Source: Rhea pennata
Taxonomy: Eukaryota > Chordata > Aves > Rheiformes > Rheidae
Reading direction: 5' to 3'
Assembly (NCBI RefSeq): GCF_028389875.1
Contig: NC_084665.1
Coordinates: 3,658,001-3,722,000 of the forward strand
Length of the DNA: 64,000 nt
The translations under genes were made by a program, and so were the position numbers. The notes under the pieces are model-generated. The model did not search any database. It was not told the origin of the DNA and saw only the letters and a program-made list of their open reading frames with translations. Positions 32,750 through 44,571 of this stretch are shown one piece after another. Within the stretch, counting starts at the first letter, position 1; every line of letters starts with the position of its first letter.

Positions 32750-35700
32750 GTGAGCGCGCGGCCGCGGCGGTGCGAGGCGCGAGGCGCGCGGCGGCCGTTG
32801 CCGTCGCTATGGCGACGCGCGGCGGCCGTTGTTGTGGCTGTGGCGGCGCGCGGCGCCTTCCTCGGCGCGGAAGCGGTGCGCGGGCAGAGCCGCGCTCCGC
32901 CGCGCTGCCCCGGCCCTCGGCTCGCCGCCTCTCGGGGCACGCGAGGAGCTCGGCTTTCTCCGTCAGCACCGGAGGCGCATAAACTCCCGCTTGTTACGCG
33001 CTGACGGGAAAAATCTCTTAATTATCCCTTTCTCCGCGTACTAGCCGCGCCCGGGGCAGAGCGGTGGTTCCCTCGGCGGTACGTTTGCCAATCGGTAGAG
33101 ACAGCGGAGCTGTAGGCCTTCGCGCGCCGCGAGCAAGCCGGGGTGAGAGCCCTCGTGCGAGGGCCGCGAGGCTGCCCCGCCCGGGGCGGGAAGTGTTCCT
33201 GTTGCGTTTTGCGCTGAATATCCCGCGACAGGAGCGCTGACACCTGCCGCCGGCGGGCTTTCGGGAGTCTGCTTCCGCAGTCTGCGGTCCGTTAGTTCCG
33301 TGTGCTGACCCAAAGTGTTTCTTTTTCTTTCTTTCTTTCTTTCATTTTTTTTAAGATTGAAAAGGCGAAGCCTCTAAAATGCGGGACTTTTGGTGCTACC
33401 TCACTGCAGCAAAGATACTTAGCTACAGGAGATTTTGGTGGAAGCCTTAATATATGGTAAGACTACGTTTTCTGTCAAAGCTTTTCCATTCGATATTATA
33501 CGTGCTGCGTTTGAACAAACGCCTCTGCATTTGGCTCACTGTCCTCGTAGAAAACGCTATCTGTGTGGCGTTAATGGGCCCAGTGCTTACTGGCTCACGC
33601 ACTGGAACACACCTGCTTTTACCCAGTGTAAAAGAACACTGCACAATGGTTTAATCTGATACTTTTTCATTTACATTGTCTATTTGCAGCTGCAGAAATC
33701 TGTAAAAGCTCCTAAAGGAACTTCAGTTTCCTTTAGGGAAAAGTCTTTTTTTTCTTTTCTTTCCGTTCTTTCTTTCTTTTTTCTTTTTTCTTTTTTTTTT
33801 CTGTAGAAGAGGCTTTTGGATGGGTGTATGAGTAGGAATAAGAGATTGTTTTCAACATAAAATTCACAGCTGGATTGCTTATATTTTGTTGTCTTGATAT
33901 TTCAGTTTTTTTCAGGTCCTTGATTAATTTGTGTAGGTAAATTAAAGACACTTTTTTGACCCTAATTTTATTTCACTTGGTAAGGGACTGTTGATTCTAT
34001 TTTGTTGGAATACCAACAATGACATGGGTTAGTTTTTGGTTGAAAGGGGATTAAAAATTCAAAATAAAACTAGGAAAGGCCCTCAGACGTCAAGAAGCAG
34101 TGGGAAAGAACCTAAAAATCCACACTTGGGTGCAGCTTTTATTTGAACTGGAAGAGTAGTTGTCAGATGATGGGGAGGATGGATGGACAGGCTTATATCC
34201 TTACTGGGAGTAAATTAGTATTGGGAGTATTTTTGATCTGTGGTGTGATTGCTTTTGAGCCTAACACAAACACCGATTCTGGAGAGTTACTGTGGTGATC
34301 CCACATATGGCTTGTCAAAAAGGGAAGTCTAGAACTGAACAAACACTTTCAGAGCAGTCCAGATTAATAGCCAAATAAGAAATAGAAGAAAAGTTCTAGG
34401 TTCTTAATGTTGATACCAATGTTTTGTTCTCAGTGTGAAACTGAGCTCTTATATGTTGTGCTTATACTGTGTTTCCTCTTGTTTTTATACCAATCCTGAG
34501 TATCAAGAAAAATACCGTATTATCTGTTCTTTTCTTTCTTGTCTAGGAATTTAGAAGCTCCTGAAATACCAGTGTATTCTGTGAAAGCTCATAAGGAAAT
34601 TGTAAACAGTATAGATGGTGTAGGTGGCTTAGGAATTGGGGAAGGTGCACCAGAAATTGTGACTGGCAGTCGAGATGGTGAGTTAGTGTGCTCTAAAAGT
34701 CTTTTCAATTATTCCAAGAAAGTAGTCTGTAAGCTTTGATGGTGGGGAACAGTGTGCCAACTGAACTAGTTAAGTCTGCTGCAACTAGTTCTTCATATGC
34801 TGTCTCTTCAACCTTACTTGGGACAAAATTTCTATAATTCTTTTAGAAGCAGTAGATTAGCAAGAGATACTGATCTCACTGAGCATGGAACCGAAGAAAT
34901 ATAAAGCAGAATAAATACAAAAATGCCCTGCAGGGAAATGTATCCTCCATTTCTGTTTTATTTTTTCCAACCACTTAGTCTGGCTTTCTGGAGTTGAAAG
35001 AGATGCTATAGCGTTGTGAATGAGCAGGCTAAAGAGCAAAGGCTTTCAGTGGAAAGATGAAGGCAAAGTGACAGTTCATCCATAATACAAAATCCATTTG
35101 TATTTTGAATTTTACAGGAACTGTGAAGGTATGGGATCCAAGACAGAAAGATACTCCTGTTGCTAATATGGAACCCATACAAGGAGAGAGCAAAAGAGAC
35201 TGCTGGACGGTAGCGTTTGGTAACTAAATTACAACCTGATTATAACCATTTCTCTTTCTAATACTGCTGTCCTTTGACAGTCATCAAATTATTTCACAGT
35301 GTTATGGAATACTTATTTTGTATGGATATATCAGTAGCAGATTTTGCTCTTCACCATTATTACCACTGTGCATTTTTAACATTGTTTTTTCAAAAGAAGC
35401 AAGCTTTGCAATAGTTGAGTTTGGACTCATTTTCTTATCTTTTTTGGTCAATCATTTATTTCACTGGTAAGCTGTATAGGTTTTACTTCTGTGCCTTGGA
35501 GGATAAAATCAGCGCTTTCAGCTGCGTTGTCCTGAAGAAGTGCAATTGTTGCAGCATACAGAAAACCAATGACTGTTGTAGCATAGTCCCATCTTTAATG
35601 CATTCAGGCATTAATATTAAGACAAAATCCTTGAAGCTAGGAGCTAATTAAAGAGAGCAGAGATGCTTGATGTGTGTCCAGCATTTTTCCTTTGACAAGA

Positions 35701-38700
35701 ACAAGATGCTTGTGTGCTATACAAGCTGGAATTTCTGGATCAGCTCCATTTCTGCCTCCAGAGTCAGGGAGTAAGTTTTACACACTGTTGAGAAGTGCAT
35801 GGATTATAATGACAAAGTTGATAGCAGAGAGATGACGTTCCTTGGCAAGAAGGTGCAAGTATAATGCTTGCTACTGTTGACATTTTCATCTTTCATTTTG
35901 ATGAGTGACAGAAGAGTGGCCTCATGTTTTCTTTAATTTTCTTCTGAGTTACTGATGCTTGAGCCAAGACCAGGTTTATCCTGAACTACATACTCTTTGT
36001 CTGAAAGCTAACTTATTTCAGATGCTGATGCGCTTCCTTGATCCTGTCAGCTGAGAGGCAGTTTCTGGAGACTGGCTTTTGTGTATGTCTAGTGATGGCC
36101 ATGGTAATTCCCGGGGCCTCCCCACAAGTCTGTCTGCAGAAGACTCTTATCTCAGGAACATCTCATGCTTGAGAGGCAGGTTAAGGATTCTGACTTGCTT
36201 TCTGCCATGCTCCTGTGGTCCTCTCTGCGGAGTGTGATTCACAACAGCCACGTTCTGCCCCCGACAGCTTGGTTTCACGAGCAGGTTCACGGAGCTTTGT
36301 GACAGTGAGTAGGGCTGTGCAAAGAGGCAGCTGTCCCTCTTGCTGGAACTGCCTTTGTCCTGTTCTAATGTGAAATTGCCAGTTTGGCCTAGCCCACAGG
36401 CTTCTGGGTCATGTTTGGTTTTGCATGTTCAGGCCAATACAATACTATGCAATGAATAGTTATTAGTTATTTTAATTTTAGAAAATTAACTTTTTTGCTA
36501 CTACAAATTAAAGCATTTCTGTTCCTTTATTCAGATGAAAGGTAGCTGTAGGTTACTTGAACTCATAGTAATGCACTGTTTGCCAGGCATAGGAATTTAT
36601 ATTAGTGAACAAATTCAAGTATTTCTGGAGGATGCGTGCATCTAGATGACGTAGTCTTTGTAATTTCAGCAGTACTTGAGGAGGAATAAGGATTTTGTTC
36701 ATGCTGTTTAAAGAAACAGACTGCCAGTTTTGAAGCTATATTTTCTATACTTTTCAGGTCTGAAAACCAACCCATTCATTAAATCTTAGTATTTCAATAG
36801 TAATGTTTTTCTTGACGTTGAAATTGCAGACCTAGGATTTCTGAAACTTACAGTCTAATGGGGGTTTTCTGTACTCTGATTAGTTCTTTCTCTGTGTCCA
36901 GGAAATGCTTACAATCAAGAGGAACGTGTTGTATGCGCTGGATACGACAATGGAGACATTAAATTGTTTGACTTAAAAACCATGTCACTACGATGGGAGA
37001 CTAATATTAAGAATGGGGTAATGTATCATACAAGCATGTTTTCTTTCTAGCTTATGTGCAGAATGGAAAAAATAAAAGGATGCTTTGTCTACTGAAAATC
37101 TGCCCACAAGACTTCTCTTCTGAGATTGTGCCAAGGAATTGTTCTTTTGCAAGTTCAGCAAATTGTACCTCTGAAGTTCTTAAAATACCTCATGCTATCC
37201 GGACTTATCAGTAAACTGTTTTGGTGGATTCATGTTTTTAAGCAATCTTTTGGAATCTTGTTATTTCCAAGCTGGTGATGTTATTGTCGTAGTAATAGCG
37301 ACCAATGTTTAGATTATATATTTACAAATCTGGAAAAAAATATTTGCTTTATCAATGGCTGCATTTCAAGGTTGAATGTTGTTATTGTTGTATTTCAGGT
37401 TTGCAGTGTGGAGTTTGACAGGAAAGATGTAAATATGAACAAGCTAGTGGCTACGTCACTTGAGGGAAAGTTTCATGTTTTTGATATGAGAACTCAGCAT
37501 CCAACCAAAGGTTTTGCTTCTGTTTCAGAAAAGGTATGAGGAGTCAGAGAATGTCTTGCCACGAGAGAAACTTTGAATATATGCTGCTAAAGTATCTGGA
37601 AATACTACAAGTTAAATACTGTTGTATATGATGTCTGATAGATGCCAGGTTACTGGGGCAAGAACCGTGTGGTGGCACGGCTGGTGTGGCCCCTGGTGCG
37701 AGCAGTGAAAGGGCTCCTCTGGTGCATCCCGCTGCCAGCACTCAGCAAACCTTCCTTGCTTTTATAAACTGTTATTTGGGCTTCTCTGGTGTTTGGGTCC
37801 TGTTGCACTTCTGTGCACTCTATTGTGCCCCTCGCCTGGCAGTCGTGTTTATTGGAGGCGATATCAAATTGTGATGAGCACGCAGATTTGAATCTTAACT
37901 GTATCCCAAAATAAAGTTAACTCTCCGCAACTGCTTTCTTTTCTTGCTCTGACTAGACTTCATATGATTCATAGAAACCATTTTTTTTTTCTTCACAACC
38001 AAGGAGTTCTTGATTGGGATATTGGGAATCAGTGCAAAAAGACTAAAGGGCGACTTAGTAGCCTGGAGGATGTTAAGTGTGGAGAATTTTGATAACTTTT
38101 TTTTTTTTCCCATCCATGACCGCTGTGTTGGTTAGTGCAAGTTCTTTATAAAGCAGCAGGTTTTTTCCATGAAAGAGATTTGCTGATGATTAGTGAAAAG
38201 GAAGTTTAAAGGTGTAGTTCTCCAGGACTGCCTAAATTAGAAAAAGCTCGATGTCGACATAGTATCTTTAAATTTCTATTTTCCACATCAAATCAAAATG
38301 TGAAAATTAAATTCTTATCATTCATTTGTTGCACTTAAACACTTCCTTTTGGACGTCTGTAGACATTAAATCAGGATAAGTGTGTAGGGGTTTTTCCTTA
38401 AGTCATTTCTGTTGCTATGCGATTTTGCTCTGTGCCCTGGCTTGATTTATATTTGATTTGTTGATGTGTTTGTCGTGTTTGCATAGTTTTTGTAATACAT
38501 TCCCTTCCAATAATGATTTTAAGATATAAACAGTGAAATTAATGTTGTGGTGACTGCGTCACCTAAGAACCTGGCAATCCAAAGTTGCAGAGCAGTTCCA
38601 AATTTGCCTGTGTCTAACCTTGCTTGCATGGCCAGTCCTGATGAAGCTGAAGTATGTGTGTGGATTGACTCCATCGGGGCAGTGGTAGGCTTGGCAGGGC

Positions 38701-40262
38701 TGCTCTTTTGACTCTGTGGAGGATGGGGTGCGCTGGAGGCCTGACCTGACCTCCCCTGGTTGGGAAGTGGCCGCTCCTGCGGCAGCAGGCTGTGAGGCAG
38801 GAGGAAGGGAAGGTAACTGAGAATGGATGTTCCAAGCTCCACCACCAGAAGGCTGGATTCTGTTCACACAAGTGATTGGAGTTTAAGATCCTGCATCCTT
38901 TCTCATGAAGCTAATTTGTAACTGACTTCCATACAATGCTGTTTTTCATTAGGCTCACAAATCTACCATGTGGCAGGTTCGTCACCTCCCACAGAACAGA
39001 GATATATTTATGACAAGTGGAGGAGCTGGGAGCCTTCATCTCTGGAAATAGTAAGTGATCACTCTCCATTTTACAGCAGAGGAAATAAGAAACCAGAACA
39101 ACCATATATTGTTTTAAGAAAGAATCTCCATGAAAACTATGAGTGGGTCCTGCTTCCAAGGTCAGATTATCTAGTTAAAATTACTGTTTAGAAGCATAAT
39201 AGAAAAGTGATTTCTGTATCAGTATTGGATATTGAGGTCTGAATTAATCCCTAAAAGAATGTGATTGATGACAGCACAGGTGAAATGTGCCCTTGTCACT
39301 TATCTTAATGTAACTGAAATCCAATTATATTCTCAGTTAACAGGCTGATAAATGGAAGAAAATGGATTTCTTAAAATTCTTCCATGGTAGCTGTTATGGC
39401 TGAGAAAAATATTGAAAGACAAGCCTATAATAATTTTTATCTTTACATCTTCTCAATTCCATGCCCAAATAATTTCATCATCATCATACAGTGAAATGGG
39501 TCACTTATTACCCTTATGTTTCATAGGGATAGCTGAGATGCAATTTTCTTGCCTGTGTAAAAGTCAAACAGTTGAAAAATACAGAGGTATGGGAGAGTCA
39601 GGATTCAAAACTTCCTGCTTCATTGTATCTGCTATTCATAATGCTTTCATACTGAAGGGCTAATTCTGAACAAAGTGGGACATGTTCCAAATCCATTTCT
39701 CCGTGGCAGAGTGTGCTCAATCTAAGGACTGTACAAGAGCTGTGTACACCCTGCCCAATACAACTGTGAGTGAGGTCCTTCAGGTCAGGCTGTCAGGTCT
39801 GGACTGTTTCTCTCTACAAATCTCTCACCTCATTGGATTCTGTGAACAGTGGTGAAATGCAGTGATGAATTAAATATTCACTGAGAATGCATTGAGGATG
39901 TAGCTGGATATAATGATTTATTATTCTTAAGATACTTACTTGTCTTATCTTGAGAACAGAGGAAACCCTTCTCCTTGGTCTTTTGAAAATGAAAAGGATG
40001 ATCATGTTTGTATAATTGAATTTAAAATGCATGTTTTACTTTTCTTATTGCCAGTGAATACCCTGCTCAGCGCTCAAAGAAGGATTCTGAAGGAGCAGAG
40101 ATGGGGGTGGCAGGTTCCGTCACCCTCTTGCAGAATGTGACTTTGTCAACACAGCCGATTTCTAGCCTAGACTGGAGCCCTGACAAAAAGGGACTGTGTG
40201 TCTGTGGTGCGTTTGACCAAACAGTGAGGGTACTGATAGTTACCAAACTTAACAAAGTTTGA
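32561..40262 (+). CDS. WDR92: WD repeat-containing protein 92 / dynein axonemal assembly factor 10
   Basis: WDR92 (DNAAF10, Monad) is a cytoplasmic WD40 protein that works with the R2TP/prefoldin-like co-chaperone and is needed to preassemble axonemal dyneins. Coding exons: 32561-32749, 33356-33456, 34547-34677, 35118-35219, 36902-37017, 37399-37533, 38953-39050 and 40055-40262. They total 1080 bp, 359 codons plus stop (human 357). All introns are GT-AG. WD-type strand ends are visible as NIW (95-97), KVWD (144-147), KLFD (195-198), HVFD (239-242) and LHLW (286-289), consistent with a single beta-propeller. Conserved blocks include [48 protein letters not shown] and [16 protein letters not shown]. 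The C-terminus is TKLNKV. The start ATG has A at -3 and aligns with the known N-terminus. Confidence 0.96.
32803..32816 (+). promoter_or_regulatory. RFX X-box-like motif in WDR92 intron 1
   Basis: GTCGCTATGGCGAC also fits RYYNYY-N2-RRNRAC fully, about 240 bp downstream of the WDR92 ATG. It is a near copy of the site at 32347 (12 of 14 bases). Confidence 0.38.
33356..33456 (+). CDS. WDR92: WDR92 coding exon 2
   Basis: Encodes [20 protein letters not shown], then [13 protein letters not shown] and two bases of Trp97. Acceptor is a long CTTT tract ending TTTAAG; donor GTAAGA. Confidence 0.96.
34547..34677 (+). CDS. WDR92: WDR92 coding exon 3
   Basis: Completes Trp97 and encodes [20 protein letters not shown] through [13 protein letters not shown]. 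Acceptor TTGTCTAG, donor GTGAGT. Confidence 0.97.
35118..35219 (+). CDS. WDR92: WDR92 coding exon 4
   Basis: Encodes [20 protein letters not shown] through RDCWTVAF. Acceptor TTTTACAG, donor GTAACT. Confidence 0.97.
36902..37017 (+). CDS. WDR92: WDR92 coding exon 5
   Basis: Encodes [20 protein letters not shown] through RWETNIKNG, ending in phase 0 before GTAATG. Acceptor TGTGTCCAG. Confidence 0.97.
37399..37533 (+). CDS. WDR92: WDR92 coding exon 6
   Basis: 45 codons in phase 0 from [20 protein letters not shown] to GFASVSEK. Acceptor TATTTCAG, donor GTATGA. Confidence 0.97.
38953..39050 (+). CDS. WDR92: WDR92 coding exon 7
   Basis: Encodes [20 protein letters not shown] and [12 protein letters not shown] plus two bases of Tyr291. 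Acceptor TTTCATTAG, donor GTAAGT. Confidence 0.97.
40055..40262 (+). CDS. WDR92: WDR92 terminal coding exon 8
   Basis: From Tyr291: [20 protein letters not shown], then the last propeller blade ([16 protein letters not shown]) and TGA at 40260-40262. Acceptor TTATTGCCAG. Confidence 0.97.
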
Positions 40263-40377
40263 TGGGAAACCTAGGATTTTCAATGAGAAAGCAATATAAT
40301 TTGCAGTCTGTAAATATGGGAGGGAGAACCCTCCTGTTTCTAATTTAATTTCTCCCTTATTAAAACTGGATTAAAGA

Positions 40378-40383
40378 AATAAA
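40378..40383 (+). terminator. WDR92: WDR92 polyadenylation signal AATAAA (proximal alternative)
   Basis: Hexamer about 115 bases after the stop codon; could give a short 3'UTR isoform. Confidence 0.4.
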
Positions 40384-40933
40384 AACCAGATCTTTCTATT
40401 GAAAGTTCAGAAACATGCCATTGGAGTTGTTTGACTGTGCTGCAATGACTTGAACAAGTGGCCTGGGCACAAAACTTATACCTTCTTGAAATGTGAATTT
40501 CCATTAAAGTGAAATGTGCCTTTGTTTTATCACAACCTGTAAGTACAGAAATTATTTTAAACTGTTTGTCTTCAGTTTAACCACAGTGCAAATATGTTCA
40601 CCTTGTTAAATGGTTTGACTTTTTTGTCTAAATAGTATTGTCCATATGCATTTAGGCTATGGAAACTACTATATGATCCTTCATAGAAATTCCATGTGCT
40701 TATTTGATTGTATTAGTTAGAATGTTTGTTAAAGTGACTTGGATTCTTTAATACACTATAGAACCTATAATGAATACTGAAATATTCAGGTTTGATGGAG
40801 TAAACTTTTCTTGGAGATGGTGTTGAAATTAAACAATTAAGCATAACGCACTGGTTTATTGTTTTAGGTTCTTTTTGTAACAAACTTCTATGTTCTATTG
40901 TTTTTGTATCTGTTTGTAACTTGGTATTCTACA

Positions 40934-40939
40934 AATAAA
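40934..40939 (+). terminator. WDR92: WDR92 polyadenylation signal AATAAA (distal)
   Basis: Canonical hexamer followed within 20-30 bases by GGGGAGTGTCGTTTTAAT, a G/T-rich downstream element. Confidence 0.6.
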
Positions 40940-43900
40940 ACTATGGGGAGTGTCGTTTTAATATGAATGAAGTATATTATTCAAACATCTAGAGATCTGC
41001 AGGAGGAATGTATGGGTTTGCAAGAATGGTTTGCAGTGCTTAGATAAAACTTTATCATTTTACAGCAAAAGTTACTAGAATTTACCTCTGTCATGAACAA
41101 TTTATATGGCAGTCAAAGTACTATCTTTATCAGATTTGCTAGGGTTCTCTAAAACCTGATGAGATTGAGTAGTTTGTTACCATAGTTTTACCCAAAATTC
41201 TCTTTGAAATTCCCCTTAACTAATGTGTGTCTTTTCTGATTTAAACATAACTGGCTACAGCACACGCTGGTTCTGGAAAGAGGAACTGGTATCTGACAAA
41301 GTCAGGTGAGTCACCTGTGCTGCATCAAGTCTGCTTTCCAGGGAGCACTCCTGAAAACCACACTGCCCTGCTGAGAGGGAGGCTGCTGGGCTGTGTGTCT
41401 GTACCGGTCCTGCCACCAACTGGCCGCCAAGCAAGATGCAGGAAGAAGAACAAACTGCCAAATGCTGCTGACAGTTAAGGTACCGGTAAGTGGCAAGTGA
41501 GGAAAGGAGTGTGGAAGCCAGAGACCATTCAAAGCGGAAAAGGAAACTGCATTGAAATGAGAGATGAGGAGCTGTGAGTGAAGGGTGACATTAGGGCCAA
41601 AGTCAAGAAGGGGTTCGGGGATCCAGTTAAGGGGAAGTAGTGGAGACCAGGGCATTGGACAGGCAGTGAGAGAGACGGCAAATACACAGACTGTGAAGAA
41701 TCCCCAAGATGTTGGGGAATAGCTCTGAAATTTGTTGCCAAAGCTACCTGTCTCTTCCTCTGTTTGCTGGGGAGCTGACAAGTACTCTAGTGCAACAAGT
41801 CATATGCTAGTGAATAAGGCAAGTTGAGTGGTCTGCCTGTGCTAATGGATCCAAACTGGAGGTTGCTAAAGTTTTACGCAATTACTGTTCTTGTAACAAG
41901 AAATTACAGTGTCCAGTTCCTAAGCCTAGAAACAACTTCCCCCCACACACATATACCAAATAACAGCTGGTGACAGAAGAGTGGTACTGGGCTTGCTAAA
42001 TCACAGACTTAAAAAGGGAATGAGACTCAGATATGCCTGCACATTGTTAATTAGCCCATTTGTCTATTACAGAAATTCAGCAGATTGTTTCAGGGCTCAA
42101 AAGTGTTTGTCTTCTTACCACGCCAGTGGTTGGCACAGGATGACTGTCATAAGTGATTAAACGAACAGATATTCTTGGAGATGACAGACCTTGGACTTGA
42201 AGTAACTTCTACTCATCTGACAAGATCCAAGCTAAATACAAGTGAGATGCGGTTGCCCTTTTAACTCCTTGGTATGTTAATTGATTAAACCTGCTGAGGA
42301 GAAAGGTGGTAGGCACCTGTGAGCAGAAAAGGGGTGCACGCTATTAGACTTCATTGAACTGAAAAATCATTAACCCTTGTGTAGGGGGAGAGGGGCCAGG
42401 AGGAAAATTGTAATAGATCATGAACCCTAAGTGTTGAAGTCTGTAGGTTTTAGTAAACCAGCGATACTCAGCTCTAGCTTTCAAATTTATGGTCTTTTAC
42501 CCTTTGTTCAGCAAGTGCCAGCAGTGATAAAGTCACAGTAACTGTAACTGATAGTAATAACTGGGTATGTATCTGAAGCTATAAGGAAAATTTACTTCTG
42601 GTAAAGTAGCTCTTAAGTTTGACTTGTGTGAATCTGTCCTGCCATGAAGGAGATGCCTGGTCTGGGGGCTTGACAGTGGGAGGTTGTCCTGGCACAGCTG
42701 GAGCCATGGTGGTGTCCGGGCCTCTGCAGGGAAAGGCCCCTGGTGCTGTGGGCACACAGTAAAGCTAAAGCCGAACCCAGAATTTTGAGATCCCTGAACA
42801 AGGGCTAGAGGTCTGCCTGTCTGCCAAAAATACACAGCACCATAACCTCTTTTGTGGCACAGGTGCACGTGCAGGTTTTTCTCTGGCTTGGCAAAAACTG
42901 GCAGGTTATGTAGCATGTTAGAGGTACACAGGCCCAGGAGTGCTCTTTCAAAGGATGTAGACTGTTTGGTAGCAGGTAAAGATTTATGAGATCCAGCTGT
43001 CTTCCTAAGACTTGACAGTTTGCTTGCAAGTGTAATATTTGGTGTTCAGTTTTTTTGGACATAAATAATCCCAGCTGCTTGCACACGTAGCATAACCCTG
43101 AGATAATGTGTCCTTAAATTATTTTCAGTGTTGTCCCTGTCAGGATGCATCCTGGAGGGTGAGGAAATGGAGGAGCTACTGCTCTGCAATCTTGGCTGCA
43201 GCTCTCTTTGAAAAGCTAGAGTTGTGGAGTTCAAAGAACCAATTCAGTTATTTTGAGTCTAAAATGCACTGTTAAAAGGTGACCTCCATTAGCTTTGTGT
43301 TGTAAATAAAATATACTCACTGAAAGCTATGGTAGGCAGTAGAAATCTGCGGAAATATGTTTTTCCTCTCTAATACTAAATATTCTGAGTCAAGCACAAA
43401 GTGAGGGAAGAAAAAGCTCAGTACAGATACCTGTGAGGAAGATAAAATAACTAAAGTACTGGACTGAGCTTTTGATGGTATTTTTGTGTATTTGGCCTGC
43501 AGCAACAATGTTCCTTCTTTATACAAGCAACTCCAGGGATATCCCCTAGTGAGCCTAGATGATGATGATACAAATTAGAGCAAGAACTAGTAAACAGCAC
43601 TTCTTAAAGCACCATGAGCCTCTAACAGATGAGATTTGTGTTACCTCTGTCTGCGTAATTTTGGGGGTTCATTTTATTTGTTGTTTTGAGAATGAAGGAA
43701 TGTGTTTCCCTTGTGAGCAACTAGTTTCATGAAAATTTGTGACAATTTGCATGGTAAGAGTTTGCAAAAACTAAGAGAGTTGGAGGAAAGCACAGGTGAA
43801 TGGCAGTGCTGTTCTTGCTAAGGAAGGGTGAATGGCTCTATCTGGGTACCTAAAAAATAAAAGATAGTTACTGGCTGGACAGAAGAGCTGTTGCTAGTGC

Positions 43901-44516
43901 CTGTGCTGTGCTGTAACTCCTGATTAGATTTCTGCTCCTCCTAAGCTAAACAAGAAACGTAAGCCTTGTGGTAGCCCAACCTGCTCTATTTATAGTCTTT
44001 CCCCCTCTTACTGAAGACTGGCATCTTGCCTCTGCAGTCTGGCAGCTGTAGAAATAAAGCACGTTCTAAATAAAATCATAACGCATCAGAGACGAAATGC
44101 ACAGGGCCAAATTCCTGGGGATGCAGCACCCAGGTGCACTCTGGAAAACCCCTGCCTAGCCCAAGGGGAGGGAATGCAATGTGCTACCAAGTTTGATGGC
44201 ACTGCTCCAAGCAAACACGTTTAATAAATATACCTACTTGGCAGCTATCTCTTGTTTCCTGTGTAAATCATCCCTATATGCTCATGAAAGAGCAGTATCT
44301 CTTTATGGGCCTGACTGCAGCCAGGGTATAAGTATGTGTCATTCAGTTTTTACCAGGTGTGGCCTGGTCCCCAGCTGCAACAGATCAGGGCTTCTTCTTT
44401 TGTATCAGTGCAGTTACTTTGAGTTTCATTGTTTGTACAGGTCCCTAGAGATGGCAGGCCTCCGAGGCTCCTGTAAAGGGAGCCTATGTTTGGCTAGTAT
44501 ATAATTTCCATTACAT

Positions 44517-44536
44517 GCATGTGTGTGTGCACGTGT

Positions 44537-44570
<34 letters not shown>
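44517..44570. repeat. (TG)n-(CA)n palindromic microsatellite
   Basis: GTGTGTGTGCAC, a two-base spacer, then GTGCACACACAC, continuing as (CA)n for about 30 bases. Purine-pyrimidine alternation throughout, with a perfect 12-bp inverted repeat. Confidence 0.92.

Positions 44571-44571
<1 letters not shown>

Larger units (their letters stand above)
32100..33260. promoter_or_regulatory. CpG island / bidirectional promoter of PNO1 and WDR92
   Basis: The sequence switches abruptly from AT-rich to very GC- and CpG-rich over about 1.1 kb. The core lies between the two start codons (32355-32560). In it are an E-box CACGTG at 32424-32429, ETS-type GGAA sites (CCGGAAG at 32443-32449; reverse TTCC at 32464-32467 and 32484-32487) and GC boxes GGGCGGGGCGGGGG near 32541-32554. 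No TATA box. E-box plus ETS sites is typical of housekeeping and ribosome-biogenesis promoters; actual transcription start sites cannot be seen. Confidence 0.9.
32750..40054. other. WDR92: WDR92 introns 1-7
   Basis: Intron sizes are 606, 1090, 440, 1682, 381, 1419 and 1004 bp. Intron 1 starts within the CpG island and ends in a CTTT-rich tract; intron 2 has a T/C-rich tract near 33743-33801. No nested gene, CR1 or SINE was recognised in them. Confidence 0.65.
40263..40957 (+). other. WDR92: WDR92 3' untranslated region
   Basis: AT-rich region after the stop codon with two AATAAA hexamers (40378-40383 and 40934-40939). The second, followed by a GT-rich downstream stretch, is the better candidate for the main 3' end. 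Confidence 0.65.

Noticed and set aside
32097-32969. 290-codon open frame on the - strand across the CpG island
   Set aside because: Only 32121-32354 is supported as PNO1 exon 1. The rest is promoter and antisense of WDR92 exon 1 with Ala/Arg/Pro-rich low-complexity translation caused by GC content.
32209-32982. 257-codon and other + strand open frames in the PNO1/WDR92 CpG island
   Set aside because: Stop-poor GC-rich sequence; they run antisense to PNO1 exon 1 or out of frame with WDR92 exon 1 and have no recognisable domain.
38190-38660. C/D box snoRNA in WDR92 intron 6 (TGATGA motifs near 38197 and 38638)
   Set aside because: No D box at suitable distance and no terminal stem.
41311-41781. 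156-codon minus-strand open frame downstream of WDR92
   Set aside because: No recognised domain and no supporting splice or promoter structure; length is within chance for this less AT-rich stretch.
42533-42916. 127-codon minus-strand open frame, considered as an endogenous retrovirus pol relic
   Set aside because: No catalytic motif or LTR pair could be recognised; similarity was only impressionistic.
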